The notes under the pieces: generated by a model
Database searches by the model: none
What the model saw: the letters and a program-made list of their open reading frames with translations, nothing else
Told to the model about the DNA's origin: nothing
Shown here: positions 8,804-16,996 of the stretch, piece by piece
How positions within the stretch are numbered: the first letter of the stretch is position 1
Layout of the letters: the number at the start of each line of letters is the position of its first letter
Assembly (NCBI RefSeq): GCF_000013085.1
Contig: NC_007643.1
Span: 815,001 to 879,000 of the forward strand
Length of the DNA: 64,000 nt
Direction: 5' to 3'
Source: Rhodospirillum rubrum ATCC 11170
GTDB taxonomy: Bacteria; Pseudomonadota; Alphaproteobacteria; Rhodospirillales; Rhodospirillaceae
Program-made: the position numbers and the translations under genes

Positions 8804-10405
8804 ATGAGCGATAAGCGCGTCTATCTTTATGACAGCACCCTGCGCGATGGGGCGCAGACCCAAGGTGTGGATTTCTCGGCCACCGACAAGGCCGCGATCG
8901 CCCGCGAGTTGGATGCCCTGGGCATTGACTATGTCGAAGGCGGCTGGCCCGGCGCCAATCCGACCGATGACGCCTTGTTCGCCAACCCGCCGGTTTTGCG
9001 GCGGGCCCGCCTATCGGCCTTTGGCATGACCCGGCGTTCGGGGCGCAGCGCCGAAAACGATCCCAGCCTGCAGGCGCTGTTCTGTCCGGGGGTGCGGGTG
9101 GTGACCATGGTCGGCAAGACCTGGGATTTCCAGTGCGAGGTGGCGATCGGCGTGCCTTTGGATGAAAACCGCAAGATGATCGCCGACAGCATCGCCCATG
9201 CCGCCGCCCGTGTCGAAGAAGCGGTGTTTGACGCCGAGCATTTCTTCGACGGCTATAAAAGCAATCCCGACTATGCCTTATCGTGCGTGCGCGCCGCCTA
9301 TGAGGCCGGGGCGCGCTGGGTGGTGCTGTGCGACACCAACGGCGGAACGCTGCCCCATCAGATCGAGGCGATCGTCGGCGCCGTCGCCGCCGTCATTCCC
9401 GGCGATCACCTGGGCATCCATTGCCACAACGACACCGAGAACGCCGTGGCCAATAGTCTGGCCGCCGTGCGCGCCGGCGCCCGTCAGGTCCAAGGCACGT
9501 TGAACGGCCTGGGCGAGCGCTGCGGCAACGCCAATCTGGTCAGCATCATTCCCAATCTGATGCTGAAGATGGGCTTTGAAACCGGGGTGTCCGAGCACGA
9601 CCTGCGCCATCTGACCCATGTGTCGCGCATGCTCGACGAGCGGCTGAACCGGGCGCCCAACCGCAATGCCGCCTTCGTCGGCGACAGCGCCTTTGCCCAT
9701 AAGGGGGGCTTGCATGTTTCGGCGGTGGAACGCGATCCGCGCTGTTACGAGCATATCGCCCCCGAAACCGTCGGCAACGCCCGCCAGATCCTGGTGTCGA
9801 ACCAGTCCGGGCGGTCCAATGTCATCGCCCGTTTCCGCGAGATCGGTCTGGAGATCGATCCCGGCGAGCCCAAGGTTAACGACCTGCTTGACGCGGTGAA
9901 GCGCCGTGAATCCGAGGGCTACGCCTATGACGGCGCCGAGGCCAGTTTCGAGCTGCTGGCCCGCCGGGCGCTGGAGGGCGTGCCGGAATATTTCCGCCTC
10001 AACAGCTTCCGGGTGATCGACGAACGGCGCTGGAACGCGCGCGGTCAGTTGATCACGCTGTCGGAAGCCACCATCAAGGCGGTGGTCCAGGGGCGCGACT
10101 ATATGACCGTGGCCGAGGGCAACGGCCCGATCAACGCCTTGGACGCGGCGCTGCGCAAGGTTTTGCTGCCGGTCTATCCGCAGCTGGCGGATTTGCGGCT
10201 GGTCGATTACAAGGTGCGTATCCTTACCCCCGATGACGCCACGGCGGCCATCACCCGGGTGATGATCGAAAGTGCGGATTCAAAGGGCGGGCGGTGGAAC
10301 ACCGTCGGGGTGTCGGGCAATATCATCGACGCCTCTTATAACGCCTTGCACGATTCCTTGACCTATAAGCTCTTCAAGGGCGAACAGGCATCGCGAGCGG
10401 CTTGA
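8804..10405 (+). CDS. cimA: (R)-citramalate synthase
   Basis: Condenses acetyl-CoA with pyruvate to citramalate, the first step of the threonine-independent isoleucine route. The 533-residue length and the opening YLYDSTLRDGAQTQGVDFS are typical of CimA. The HMGL-type TIM barrel fills about residues 1-280, with the divalent metal site HIGIHCHND-like segment LGIHCHNDTENAVANS and the glycine-rich LNGLGERCGNANL. The LeuA-type regulatory dimerisation domain is at about 390-525. Homocitrate or 2-isopropylmalate synthases would start differently. trmJ begins four bases after its stop, so the two are co-transcribed. Confidence 0.93.
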   Translation: MSDKRVYLYDSTLRDGAQTQGVDFSATDKAAIARELDALGIDYVEGGWPGANPTDDALFANPPVLRRARLSAFGMTRRSGRSAENDPSLQALFCPGVRVVTMVGKTWDFQCEVAIGVPLDENRKMIADSIAHAAARVEEAVFDAEHFFDGYKSNPDYALSCVRAAYEAGARWVVLCDTNGGTLPHQIEAIVGAVAAVIPGDHLGIHCHNDTENAVANSLAAVRAGARQVQGTLNGLGERCGNANLVSIIPNLMLKMGFETGVSEHDLRHLTHVSRMLDERLNRAPNRNAAFVGDSAFAHKGGLHVSAVERDPRCYEHIAPETVGNARQILVSNQSGRSNVIARFREIGLEIDPGEPKVNDLLDAVKRRESEGYAYDGAEASFELLARRALEGVPEYFRLNSFRVIDERRWNARGQLITLSEATIKAVVQGRDYMTVAEGNGPINALDAALRKVLLPVYPQLADLRLVDYKVRILTPDDATAAITRVMIESADSKGGRWNTVGVSGNIIDASYNALHDSLTYKLFKGEQASRAA

Positions 10406-10409
10406 TATC

Positions 10410-11249
10410 ATGGCAGGAACGGATCGGACCCGGATGTCCCGGGTTTTTGGCGAGAACGCGCCGGCGATTGTGCTGGTGCGCCCGCAATTGGCTGAAAACA
10501 TCGGCATGGTCGCCCGGGCCATGCTCAATTGCGGTCTGACGGCCCTGCGCCTTGTCGCCCCGCGCGAGGATTGGCTGGCCGAAAAGGCCATCGCCTCGGC
10601 CTCGGGCGCCGATGGCCTGCTGCGCGAGGCGCGTTTTTTTGAAACGACCGAGGCGGCGATCGCCGATATCAACCGGGTTTACGCCACCACGGCGCGCCGG
10701 CGCGACATGATCAAGCGCGTGCTGACGCCGCGTGGCGCCGCCGAACGGTTGCGCACCCAGGTGGCCGCCGGGGAGCGCTGCGCCGTGATGTTCGGCCCCG
10801 AGCGCACGGGGTTGTCCAACGACGACGTCGCCCTGGCCGACGCCATCGTCGAGGTGCCGCTCAATCCGGCCTATTGTTCGCTCAATCTGGCCCAGGCGGT
10901 GCTGCTGCTCGGCTATGAATGGTATCAGGCAGGCGACGCCACCCCGGCCGAGCAATTGGTGACCAACGACACCCAGCCGGCGACGCGCGGCGAGCTTCTG
11001 GGCTTTTTCGACCATCTCGAACGCGAGCTTGATGACTGCGGTTTTCTGCGCAATGCCGCCAAGCGTCCGGGGATGGTGCGCAATCTGCGCAATCTGTTCG
11101 AGCGCGCCGATCTGACCGAACAGGAAATCCGCACCCTGCACGGGGTGGTCAAGGAATTGCGCCACGGCCGGGTCGAACGCGCCCAACCGCTGCCGGTTGG
11201 CGTTGTCCAACCGCTGTCGGTTGGCGTTGTGGAAGATGGTGCGGGGTGA
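10410..11249 (+). CDS. trmJ: tRNA (Cm32/Um32) 2'-O-methyltransferase, TrmJ type
   Basis: A 279-residue SPOUT methyltransferase that is expected to methylate the 2'-OH of position 32 in tRNAs. SpoU motifs are visible: VLVRPQLAENIGMVARAM near residue 25, MFGPERTGLSNDD near 130 and VPLNPAYCSLNLAQAV near 150, which form the trefoil-knot SAM site. The last twenty residues contain an in-frame duplication (QPLPVGVV/QPLSVGVV) from a 24-base tandem repeat, which the family does not need. Its TGA overlaps the GTG start of the following MATE gene. A close rRNA methyltransferase is the main alternative. Confidence 0.86.
   Translation: MAGTDRTRMSRVFGENAPAIVLVRPQLAENIGMVARAMLNCGLTALRLVAPREDWLAEKAIASASGADGLLREARFFETTEAAIADINRVYATTARRRDMIKRVLTPRGAAERLRTQVAAGERCAVMFGPERTGLSNDDVALADAIVEVPLNPAYCSLNLAQAVLLLGYEWYQAGDATPAEQLVTNDTQPATRGELLGFFDHLERELDDCGFLRNAAKRPGMVRNLRNLFERADLTEQEIRTLHGVVKELRHGRVERAQPLPVGVVQPLSVGVVEDGAG
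11184..11231 (+). repeat. Two tandem 24-base units, each with a perfect hairpin
   Basis: Units 11184-11207 and 11208-11231 differ at two positions. Each contains CAACCG and CGGTTG arms around a four-base loop. They lie inside the 3' end of trmJ and add eight in-frame codons per unit, just upstream of the overlapping start of the MATE gene. Confidence 0.85.
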
Positions 11250-12652
11250 TTTCCTCATCGGTTTCCTTGCCACGGTCGGGCCATGGAGCATGGCGGACCG
11301 AATTGGGCGCCACCTTGTCGCTCGCTTGGCCGCTGATCCTGACCAATCTGGCCCAGGCGGCGCTGACCACCACCGATCTTTTGCTGATCGGCAGCCTGGG
11401 GTCGCGGTCCCTGGCCGCCGCCGCCATGGCCGCCGGCCTGTTTCAGGCGCTGATGCTGTTCGGCCTGGGGCTGGTCTCGGCGACCTTGCCGCTGCTGGCC
11501 ACGGCTTTGGGCCGCAACCGTCATAGCGTGCGCGATGTGCGGCGCACCGTGCGCCAGGGCCTATGGTCGGCGGGGCTGATCAGCCTGCCGCTGTGGCTGA
11601 TCCTTTGGCATACGGAGGCGGTGCTGATCGCCTTTGGTCAGGAGCCCGCCCTGGCGGCCGAGGCGGCCGGTTTCATGCATACCCTGCAATGGGGGCTGCT
11701 GCCCTTCCTCGGCTATATCGTGCTGCGCGCCTTTCTTTCGGCGTTGGAACGGCCGATGTGGCCCTTGCTGGTCGCCGGATTGGCCATCGGCTTCAACGCC
11801 CTGGCGGCCTGGGCGCTGATCTTCGGCCACCTTGGCCTGCCGGCCCTGGGGCTGCCCGGGGCCGGGGTGTCGAGCAGCCTGTCGAGCCTGTTCATGGTTG
11901 CCGGGCTGGCCCTGGTCATCACCCGCCAGCGCCGCCTGAAGCGCTACCGGCTGTTTGGCCGCTTCTGGCGGCCCGATTGGCCACGTCTGGTCACCCTGTG
12001 GCGCCTGGGTTTGCCGATGGCGATCAGTTTCGCCTTCGAGGTGTCGATCTTCCAGGCCTCGATGATGATGATGGGCATTCTGGGGGCGGACGCCCTGGCC
12101 GCCCATACCATCGCCCTGCAAATCGCCACGCTGACCTTCATGGTGCCCCTGGGGCTGGGGCAGGCGGCGACGGTGCGGGTCGGGCGGGCGCTGGGAGCGG
12201 GCACCATTCCGGCCCTGCGCCGCGCCGGCTGGGTGGCCTATGGCGCCGGCGTCGCCTTCATGGGCGGGGCGGCCCTGATGATGCTCAGCGTGCCCCGGTT
12301 GCTGATCGGCGCTTTCCTGGATGCCGATCTGGCCGAAAACGCCCCGGTGATCGATCTGGCGGTGGTGCTGATGGCCCTGGCCGCGCTGTTCCAGATCGCC
12401 GATGGCGCCCAGGCGGTGTGCAACGGCATGCTGCGCGGCCTGCATGACACCAAGGTGCCGATGCTGCTGGCCGCCCTGGGCTATTGGGGCTTGGGCCTGC
12501 CCTTGGGCGCCTTGCTCGCCTTCCCTTTGGGGGTGGGCGCGCCCGGCGTGTGGATCGGGCTGGCCGGCGGGCTTTCGGTGGTGGCCGTGCTGATGACCCG
12601 GCGCTGGATCCGTCTGGTCGCCGCCCTGGAACGCGCCAGCGTGACCGCTTAG
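11246..12652 (+). CDS. MATE family multidrug/Na+ efflux transporter
   Basis: A 468-residue inner-membrane protein with about twelve hydrophobic segments in two similar halves, as in NorM-type exporters. Diagnostic stretches are SLAWPLILTNLAQAALTTTD near the start and GLPMAISFAFEVSIF opening the second half. It would export cationic or lipophilic compounds using a Na+ or H+ gradient; the substrate is not readable from the sequence. The GTG start at 11246 overlaps the stop of trmJ (GTGA), which points to translational coupling. A long hairpin follows the stop. Confidence 0.9.
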   Translation: MISSSVSLPRSGHGAWRTELGATLSLAWPLILTNLAQAALTTTDLLLIGSLGSRSLAAAAMAAGLFQALMLFGLGLVSATLPLLATALGRNRHSVRDVRRTVRQGLWSAGLISLPLWLILWHTEAVLIAFGQEPALAAEAAGFMHTLQWGLLPFLGYIVLRAFLSALERPMWPLLVAGLAIGFNALAAWALIFGHLGLPALGLPGAGVSSSLSSLFMVAGLALVITRQRRLKRYRLFGRFWRPDWPRLVTLWRLGLPMAISFAFEVSIFQASMMMMGILGADALAAHTIALQIATLTFMVPLGLGQAATVRVGRALGAGTIPALRRAGWVAYGAGVAFMGGAALMMLSVPRLLIGAFLDADLAENAPVIDLAVVLMALAALFQIADGAQAVCNGMLRGLHDTKVPMLLAALGYWGLGLPLGALLAFPLGVGAPGVWIGLAGGLSVVAVLMTRRWIRLVAALERASVTA

Positions 12653-12668
12653 GCGGTCGCTCCGGGGG

Positions 12669-12710
12669 TAGAACAGAGAGCGTGAAACAGGATCCCCGCT
12701 CTCTGCTCTA
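12669..12710 (+). terminator. Hairpin after the MATE gene
   Basis: A 14-base-pair stem with one G-T pair (12669-12682 with 12697-12710) starts 17 bases after the MATE stop codon. It has no clear T-run and merges into the 72-base element that follows. It may end transcription or protect the mRNA 3' end. Confidence 0.5.
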
Positions 12711-12774
12711 AGATATTGATAGTTAAGCAAATCGTCGTCGCAATCTGGTCCAGATTGCTCGGGATTTGCTCTAG
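12703..12774 (+). repeat. 72-base dispersed structured element, copy A
   Basis: The element is 61/72 identical to the reverse strand of 44327-44398. It folds into a stem GCAAATC/GATTTGC around a central palindrome CAATCTGG/CCAGATTG. It lies between two convergent genes, and the stop codon of the esterase gene (TAG on the minus strand) falls inside its right end. Confidence 0.85.
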
Positions 12775-13802
12775 GACCAGCGGACCGGGGCGCCGCTTTC
12801 CAGGCTGCGCGCCAGCGTGGAGGCGAGATCGCCCAGCAGGCGGCGCGCCGGCTCGAGCGCCGGGGCGTATTGCAAGAAGGAATGGGGTAGGCCTTCGGCT
12901 TCGATGAAGCGGACCGGCGCGTCGCGCAGCTCCAGGGCTTCGGCCAGGGCGCGGCTGTCATCGCGCAGGCAATCGGCGCTGGCGCCGACCACCAGACAGG
13001 ACGGCAGATCGTCGAGCCCGGCGGTCAGCGGCGTGAAGGGCCTTCCCTGGGCCGGGGTCACCGCGTTCCAGAACCAGCGCATGCGTTCGGTGGTCAGGCC
13101 ATAGGCGCCGCCGCCATAAAGGGCATGGGAGGCGCTGTCGAAGCGCGGCACCATCATGCCATAGGCCAACAGCAGCATGCGGGCGGCCGGCCAATCGGCT
13201 TCGCGCATCGACTGGGCCGTCCACAGGGCGAGGTGGGCGCCGGCCGAGTCGCCGGCCAGGGCCATGCGCCGGGCATCGATGGCGAAGTCGCGACGTCCCC
13301 GGCGCAACAGCCAGTCGATGGCCGACAGCGCCTGGGCGGTTTGGGTGGGGAAGGGATGCTCGGGCGCCAGGGCATAGCCGACGCCAAGCACCGCCGCGCC
13401 CGATGCGTCGGCCAGGGTCCGCATCAGCCGATCATGGGTATCCAGGCCGTTGAGGGCATAGCCGCCGCCGTGGAAATAGACGATCACCGGCGGTTCGCTG
13501 CTGGCGGAACAGGGAATGAACAGCCGGGCCGCCACCGGGCCATCGGACCCGTCCAAGCTGAGGTCGCGGCGCAGCCGCATGCGCGGACCGCCGGTGTTCC
13601 AGGGATACCAGAACGATTGGGCCCGGGCGCGCGCCGTGGCCAGGGGCTGACTTTCCGGCCGCCCCGACAAGATTCCCGAGCGCTCAAGGGAGTCAAACAG
13701 CGCGGCGGCTTCGGGATGCAGTCCGGCCAGGGTGGACGTCGGCCGAGCGATGGTGGGGAGACTGGAACCGCCCCGCGTGAACAGGGTCAACGGATCGGAC
13801 AT
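12771..13802 (-). CDS. Alpha/beta hydrolase of the hormone-sensitive lipase family
   Basis: A 343-residue esterase. It has the HGGGYALNG oxyanion-hole motif of the HSL family, the nucleophile elbow in GDSAGAHLAL, a likely acid in ADCLRDD, and the catalytic histidine in LPHSFLQY. It should hydrolyse short-chain esters in the cytoplasm, as no signal peptide is visible. The ATG at 13802 is chosen over an upstream codon because a GGGGAGG site lies just before it. It faces the MATE gene and has its own transcription. The true substrate is unknown. Confidence 0.87.
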   Translation of the reverse strand: MSDPLTLFTRGGSSLPTIARPTSTLAGLHPEAAALFDSLERSGILSGRPESQPLATARARAQSFWYPWNTGGPRMRLRRDLSLDGSDGPVAARLFIPCSASSEPPVIVYFHGGGYALNGLDTHDRLMRTLADASGAAVLGVGYALAPEHPFPTQTAQALSAIDWLLRRGRRDFAIDARRMALAGDSAGAHLALWTAQSMREADWPAARMLLLAYGMMVPRFDSASHALYGGGAYGLTTERMRWFWNAVTPAQGRPFTPLTAGLDDLPSCLVVGASADCLRDDSRALAEALELRDAPVRFIEAEGLPHSFLQYAPALEPARRLLGDLASTLARSLESGAPVRWS

Positions 13803-14030
13803 CAGCGTTCCTCCCCTTTGGGGTGCCCGCAAGGGCTGGGGGATCCAAGGCGGCCAAGGACAGGCGTGTTCGGCATGGCAACCCCTCTGCGTCCGATTTC
13901 CGGTTCATAGTCCTTATACTCTACGAGTTAAGTAGAGAAACGGGGCCCTGTCAAGCGAGAAACCTGAGGAGGTAAGGCTTGGGATTTTCCCGGCCTACAG
14001 GCTCGAGGGGGCTTAAGCCCGGCGGCGGTT
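13803..14030. other. Intergenic region upstream of the esterase gene
   Basis: Before the esterase gene there is a GGGGAGG site and an AT-rich run at 13910-13940 with several TA-rich hexamers that could be a leftward promoter. No conserved coding sequence is seen. Confidence 0.4.
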
Positions 14031-14078
14031 TTGACTAAAATAAGCCATCGCCGCCCACCAAATCGGGGAGAAGCGGTC

Positions 14079-14219
14079 CTGGCAATGAGGGTCGATCCAA
14101 CCGCCGTCGATGTCGTGATCGATGGGGCGTTCGTGCGGGTCGCTCTGGCCGATGGGCGGAGATTTGGCGGCGCTGCTTGCCGTGTTCGCCGCAACGGACA
14201 TCACTCGATGTCCTCGTAA
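14079..14219 (+). pseudogene. Possible DUF2442 gene remnant
   Basis: A short open frame encodes MRVDPTAVDVVIDG followed by AFVRVALADGRRFGG. This resembles the beginning of DUF2442 proteins, which are small partners of DUF4160 proteins in toxin-antitoxin-like pairs. The similarity ends abruptly at GGAACR, and the conserved proline and aromatic residues of the second half are missing. The frame runs into the 3' end of parE on the other strand. It could be a truncated relic or chance; I have no stronger evidence. Confidence 0.3.
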
Positions 14220-14515
14220 TAGGTCAGCGCAGGCAAGTGGCGTTTCTGATGCACGATGCGTAGGATGACGATAGCACCACCCGCAGCAGCGATCGGGGCA
14301 TAAAAGACACTGTGCTTTCCGTAGCTGATCGACCGCAGTCCCGGCAGGAAGAGATCGCGTGACCGTCCCGACTCTGGGGATTGTTCGATCCGCTCGAATG
14401 TGGAGACGAGACCGCGATAATAGCGTAGCCATTGCTCCCTGCCCCACTGCCTGACCGTGTAGTGTCGGATCTCTTCCAGATCCTTCAAGGCGAGGTCAGA
14501 CAGTGTGATCGGCAT
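14201..14515 (-). CDS. parE: ParE/RelE-fold toxin
   Basis: A 104-residue member of the ParE toxin family. Family marks are the N-terminal SDLALKDLEEIRHYTVRQWG, the central RYYRGLVSTFERIEQSPESGRS, and RSISYGKHSVFYAP followed by a strand containing VILRIVHQKR. ParE toxins act on DNA gyrase; the related RelE toxins act on ribosomes, and the loss of RelE catalytic residues favours ParE. The gene follows the antitoxin gene with an eight-base gap, the usual order. The module sits between chromosomal genes with different functions, which suggests acquisition. Confidence 0.88.
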   Translation of the reverse strand: MPITLSDLALKDLEEIRHYTVRQWGREQWLRYYRGLVSTFERIEQSPESGRSRDLFLPGLRSISYGKHSVFYAPIAAAGGAIVILRIVHQKRHLPALTYYEDIE

Positions 14516-14523
14516 TCAGAAGA

Positions 14524-14766
14524 TCAGCTTGTGAAGGCGTCTGGCTCAAAGGCCTGCGGGTCGAACTCCGCGAAGGCTCCCGCCTCGGCGGCAGTCGCGG
14601 CCGCTTCAAGCTCGGCCTTCAGCGCATAGAACTGCCGGGCTCCATCCTTCTCCATCAGCAGGCGGATACCCGCCCGCACCACCTCGCTGAGATTGGCATA
14701 GGCCCCGGACCTGATCTGACCATCAATATAGTCCCGCATCGAGTCCGTCAGATGGATGTTTGGCAT
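14524..14766 (-). CDS. parD: ParD-type antitoxin
   Basis: An 80-residue antitoxin. A ribbon-helix-helix DNA-binding region opens the protein (MPNIHLTDSMRDYIDGQI, then YANLSEVVRAGIRLL). The rest is an acidic, alanine-rich tail that would wrap the toxin (EAGAFAEFDPQAFEPDAF). The ATG at 14766 is chosen because GGAGGGG precedes it, and the upstream extension looks like leader sequence. It is expected to neutralise ParE and to repress its own operon through the upstream repeats. Confidence 0.88.
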   Translation of the reverse strand: MPNIHLTDSMRDYIDGQIRSGAYANLSEVVRAGIRLLMEKDGARQFYALKAELEAAATAAEAGAFAEFDPQAFEPDAFTS

Positions 14767-14786
14767 GACCGCCCCTCCTTCATACT

Positions 14787-14810
14787 CGATCCTATCAGAT
14801 TCGACCCTAT
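14787..14810 (-). promoter_or_regulatory. Possible ParD operator repeats
   Basis: Two near-identical nonamers, CGATCCTAT and CGACCCTAT, lie 15 bases apart just upstream of parD. Such direct or inverted repeats are typical binding sites of ribbon-helix-helix antitoxins. No binding data are available. Confidence 0.35.
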
Positions 14811-14968
14811 ACTCAACCGGACAGGCCACTAGAGACTGTCTCCCTCTTGCCCCGGTTTACGGCGTGGCGAAGGGTGGAAGCCGTCCGACGGCGCTACGGC
14901 GAGCGCGTATGGCGCGCCTCACGAGAGCTGACGCCCCCCGCGGCCCCGAACCACCCGTCCCAAAGCGC

Positions 14969-14996
14969 TTGACACCCCAAGGTCGCTGACCATAAT
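14969..14996 (+). promoter_or_regulatory. Sigma-70-type promoter of rpsD
   Basis: TTGACA at 14969-14974 and CATAAT at 14991-14996 are separated by 16 bases. This matches the housekeeping consensus closely and lies about 110 bases before the rpsD start. The leader between them has no recognised gene and may be the site of S4 autoregulation, which is inference. Confidence 0.75.
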
Positions 14997-15109
14997 GCGC
15001 GTTCACTTCCGGGAACGTGGGTCTTGGAACCCCGTCCGTTTGTCCTTGCAGGGCAGATGGGCCTACCGGGACATGAAACAACAACAACCACTCGATGGTG
15101 AGAATACAA

Positions 15110-15724
15110 ATGGGTAAGCGCCTTAATTCGAAGCATAAAATTGACCGCCGCTTGGGTGTAAACCTTTGGGGTCGCCCCAAGAGCCCGATCAACAAGCGTG
15201 AATACGGTCCCGGCGAACACGGCCAGCGTCGCCGCAAGCCGAGCGACTTCGGCATTCAGCTGATGGCCAAGCAGAAGCTCAAGGGCTACTACGGCAATAT
15301 CAGCGAGAAGGCCTTCCGCAAGTACTACGAGGAAGCCTCCAGCCGTCGTGGCGACACCTCCGAGAACCTGATCTCCATCCTTGAGACCCGCCTCGACGCC
15401 GTGGTCTATCGTATGAAGATCGTGCCGACCGTGTTCTCCAGCCGTCAGATCATCAACCACGGCCATATCCTGGTGAACGGTCGCCGCGTTTCGGTGGCCT
15501 CCTACCGGGTGCAGGAAGGCGACGTGATCGAGGTCAAGGAAAAGTCCCGGCAGATGCCCCTCATCCTCGAGGCCCTGCAGTCCCACGAGCGCGACATTCC
15601 CGAATACATCACCATGGATCTGGCGCACGCCAAGGGAACCTTCCTGCGCGCTCCCAAGCTGGAAGACGTGCCCTATCCGGTGCAGATGGAACCGAACCTG
15701 GTGGTCGAGTTCTACTCCCGCTAA
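15110..15724 (+). CDS. rpsD: 30S ribosomal protein S4
   Basis: A 204-residue primary 16S rRNA-binding protein of the small subunit. The opening [18 protein letters not shown] and [20 protein letters not shown] are typical of alphaproteobacterial S4. An S4 RNA-binding domain is at about residues 95-155 ([24 protein letters not shown]). The ATG at 15110 is chosen over 15095 because the family starts with M-x-K-R. GGTGAG at 15097-15102 is the likely ribosome site. It stands alone with its own promoter and terminator. Confidence 0.97.
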   Translation: MGKRLNSKHKIDRRLGVNLWGRPKSPINKREYGPGEHGQRRRKPSDFGIQLMAKQKLKGYYGNISEKAFRKYYEEASSRRGDTSENLISILETRLDAVVYRMKIVPTVFSSRQIINHGHILVNGRRVSVASYRVQEGDVIEVKEKSRQMPLILEALQSHERDIPEYITMDLAHAKGTFLRAPKLEDVPYPVQMEPNLVVEFYSR

Positions 15725-15759
15725 GTCGGCTTCCGCCGGTTTTCCACATGGTTTATGCG

Positions 15760-15790
15760 ACGGCTCCACCCTTTTGGGTGGGGCCGTTTT
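15760..15790 (+). terminator. Intrinsic terminator of rpsD
   Basis: A GC-rich stem (ACGGC-CCACCC with GGGTGG-GCCGT) closes on a TTTT loop and is followed by TTTT. It starts 36 bases after the rpsD stop. Confidence 0.88.
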
Positions 15791-15880
15791 GCTATGATCT
15801 TGCCCCTTTTTCTCGGGCCGCCTTTACGCTGGGGCGTGGTGTCCGAGAGCGGCGGCGACGATGTGCTTGCTGTTAAGACC

Positions 15881-16993
15881 CTAATGCGGCGAATGCTCGA
15901 CCAGTTCGTCGCGCAGCAGCGACATCGCCTTGATCAGGGCATGGACCCGCAGTCCGGGGACCAGCCCCAGGTCATGGCGGGCGCGGGCGGTGATGCTGGC
16001 CCATAGCCGGCAGGGCGGGCCGCCGGGGGGCCCAGCGTCCAGATCGACGGACAGTCGGCCGTCTTCGGGCTCGCCGATGGCCAGGATGGTCGCGGCCAGG
16101 ATGTTTTGCACCGAGACCATGCGCGGCCGCTCCAGGGCCAGCGAGATATCGGCGGCGGCGATGCGCACCCGCACCTTGGTGCCCAGCGGCAGGTCAATGG
16201 GGCGGGTGCGCAGCAGCCCGGCCGGGGTATCGAGCAAGGTGGCGCCAAAGGGGATGTCGCGGCCGGCGACCTTGGCGGCGACCACCGCCCCGGCATCGCG
16301 CTGGGCGGCGAAATCCGGGATGTCGGGGCGGGCCAGAACCTCTTCCAGCGGTCCGCTGGCCGCCACCTGTCCCTCGGCGATCAGCACCAGGGTATCGGCC
16401 AGCCGCAGCACCTCGTCCATGGCGTGGCTGACGTAGAGGATGGGGATGGAAAACCGCCGGGGCAGGCGGGCGATGAAGGGCAGCACCTCGTCCTTGCGCT
16501 GGGCGTCGAGCGAGGCCAAGGGTTCGTCCATCAGCAAGATGCGCGGGCTGGCCAGCAGGGCGCGGCCGATCGCCACCCGCTGCTTCTCGCCCCCTGACAG
16601 CTTGGCCGGCCGGCGGTCGAGCAGGGCACTGATGCCGAGCAAGTCAACCACATCGTCTTCGCCGACATAGCGTTCGGCGGCGGGCACCCGGTTCATGCCA
16701 AAGGCCAGATTCTGGCGCACGGTAAGGTGGGGGAACAGCCGCCCCTCCTGGAAGACATAGCCGACGCGGCGCTTTTCCGGGGCGAGATCGATGCCCTTGG
16801 CCCCGTCAAACAGCACGCGGTCGTCAACGACGATGCGGCCGCCATCGGGACGCGACAGCCCGGCCACCATGCTGATCACCGAGGTCTTGCCCGCGCCCGA
16901 ACGGCCAAACAGCGCCGTCACCCCCTTGCCGGCGCGAAAGGCGATCGACAGGCGCAGGGCGCCCTGCTGGCGAAGGACATCGATATCAAGCAT
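15881..16993 (-). CDS. modC: Molybdate ABC transporter, ATP-binding protein
   Basis: A 370-residue ATPase that powers molybdate import. It has a Walker A motif (GRSGAGKT, about 30-37), a signature (LSGGEKQRVAIGRALL) and Walker B (ILLMDEPLASLD). A molybdate-binding Mop/TOBE domain is at about residues 290-355, which separates ModC from sulfate and other ATPases. Its start is three bases after the modB stop, so modA-modB-modC is one operon running leftward. The gene is last, after modA and modB. Confidence 0.95.
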   Translation of the reverse strand: MLDIDVLRQQGALRLSIAFRAGKGVTALFGRSGAGKTSVISMVAGLSRPDGGRIVVDDRVLFDGAKGIDLAPEKRRVGYVFQEGRLFPHLTVRQNLAFGMNRVPAAERYVGEDDVVDLLGISALLDRRPAKLSGGEKQRVAIGRALLASPRILLMDEPLASLDAQRKDEVLPFIARLPRRFSIPILYVSHAMDEVLRLADTLVLIAEGQVAASGPLEEVLARPDIPDFAAQRDAGAVVAAKVAGRDIPFGATLLDTPAGLLRTRPIDLPLGTKVRVRIAAADISLALERPRMVSVQNILAATILAIGEPEDGRLSVDLDAGPPGGPPCRLWASITARARHDLGLVPGLRVHALIKAMSLLRDELVEHSPH

Positions 16994-16996
16994 GAC

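Noticed and set aside
11561-12961. Long minus-strand frame opposite the MATE gene
   Set aside because: Repetitive Gln/Gly/Arg composition typical of a mirror frame; the plus strand encodes a normal transporter.
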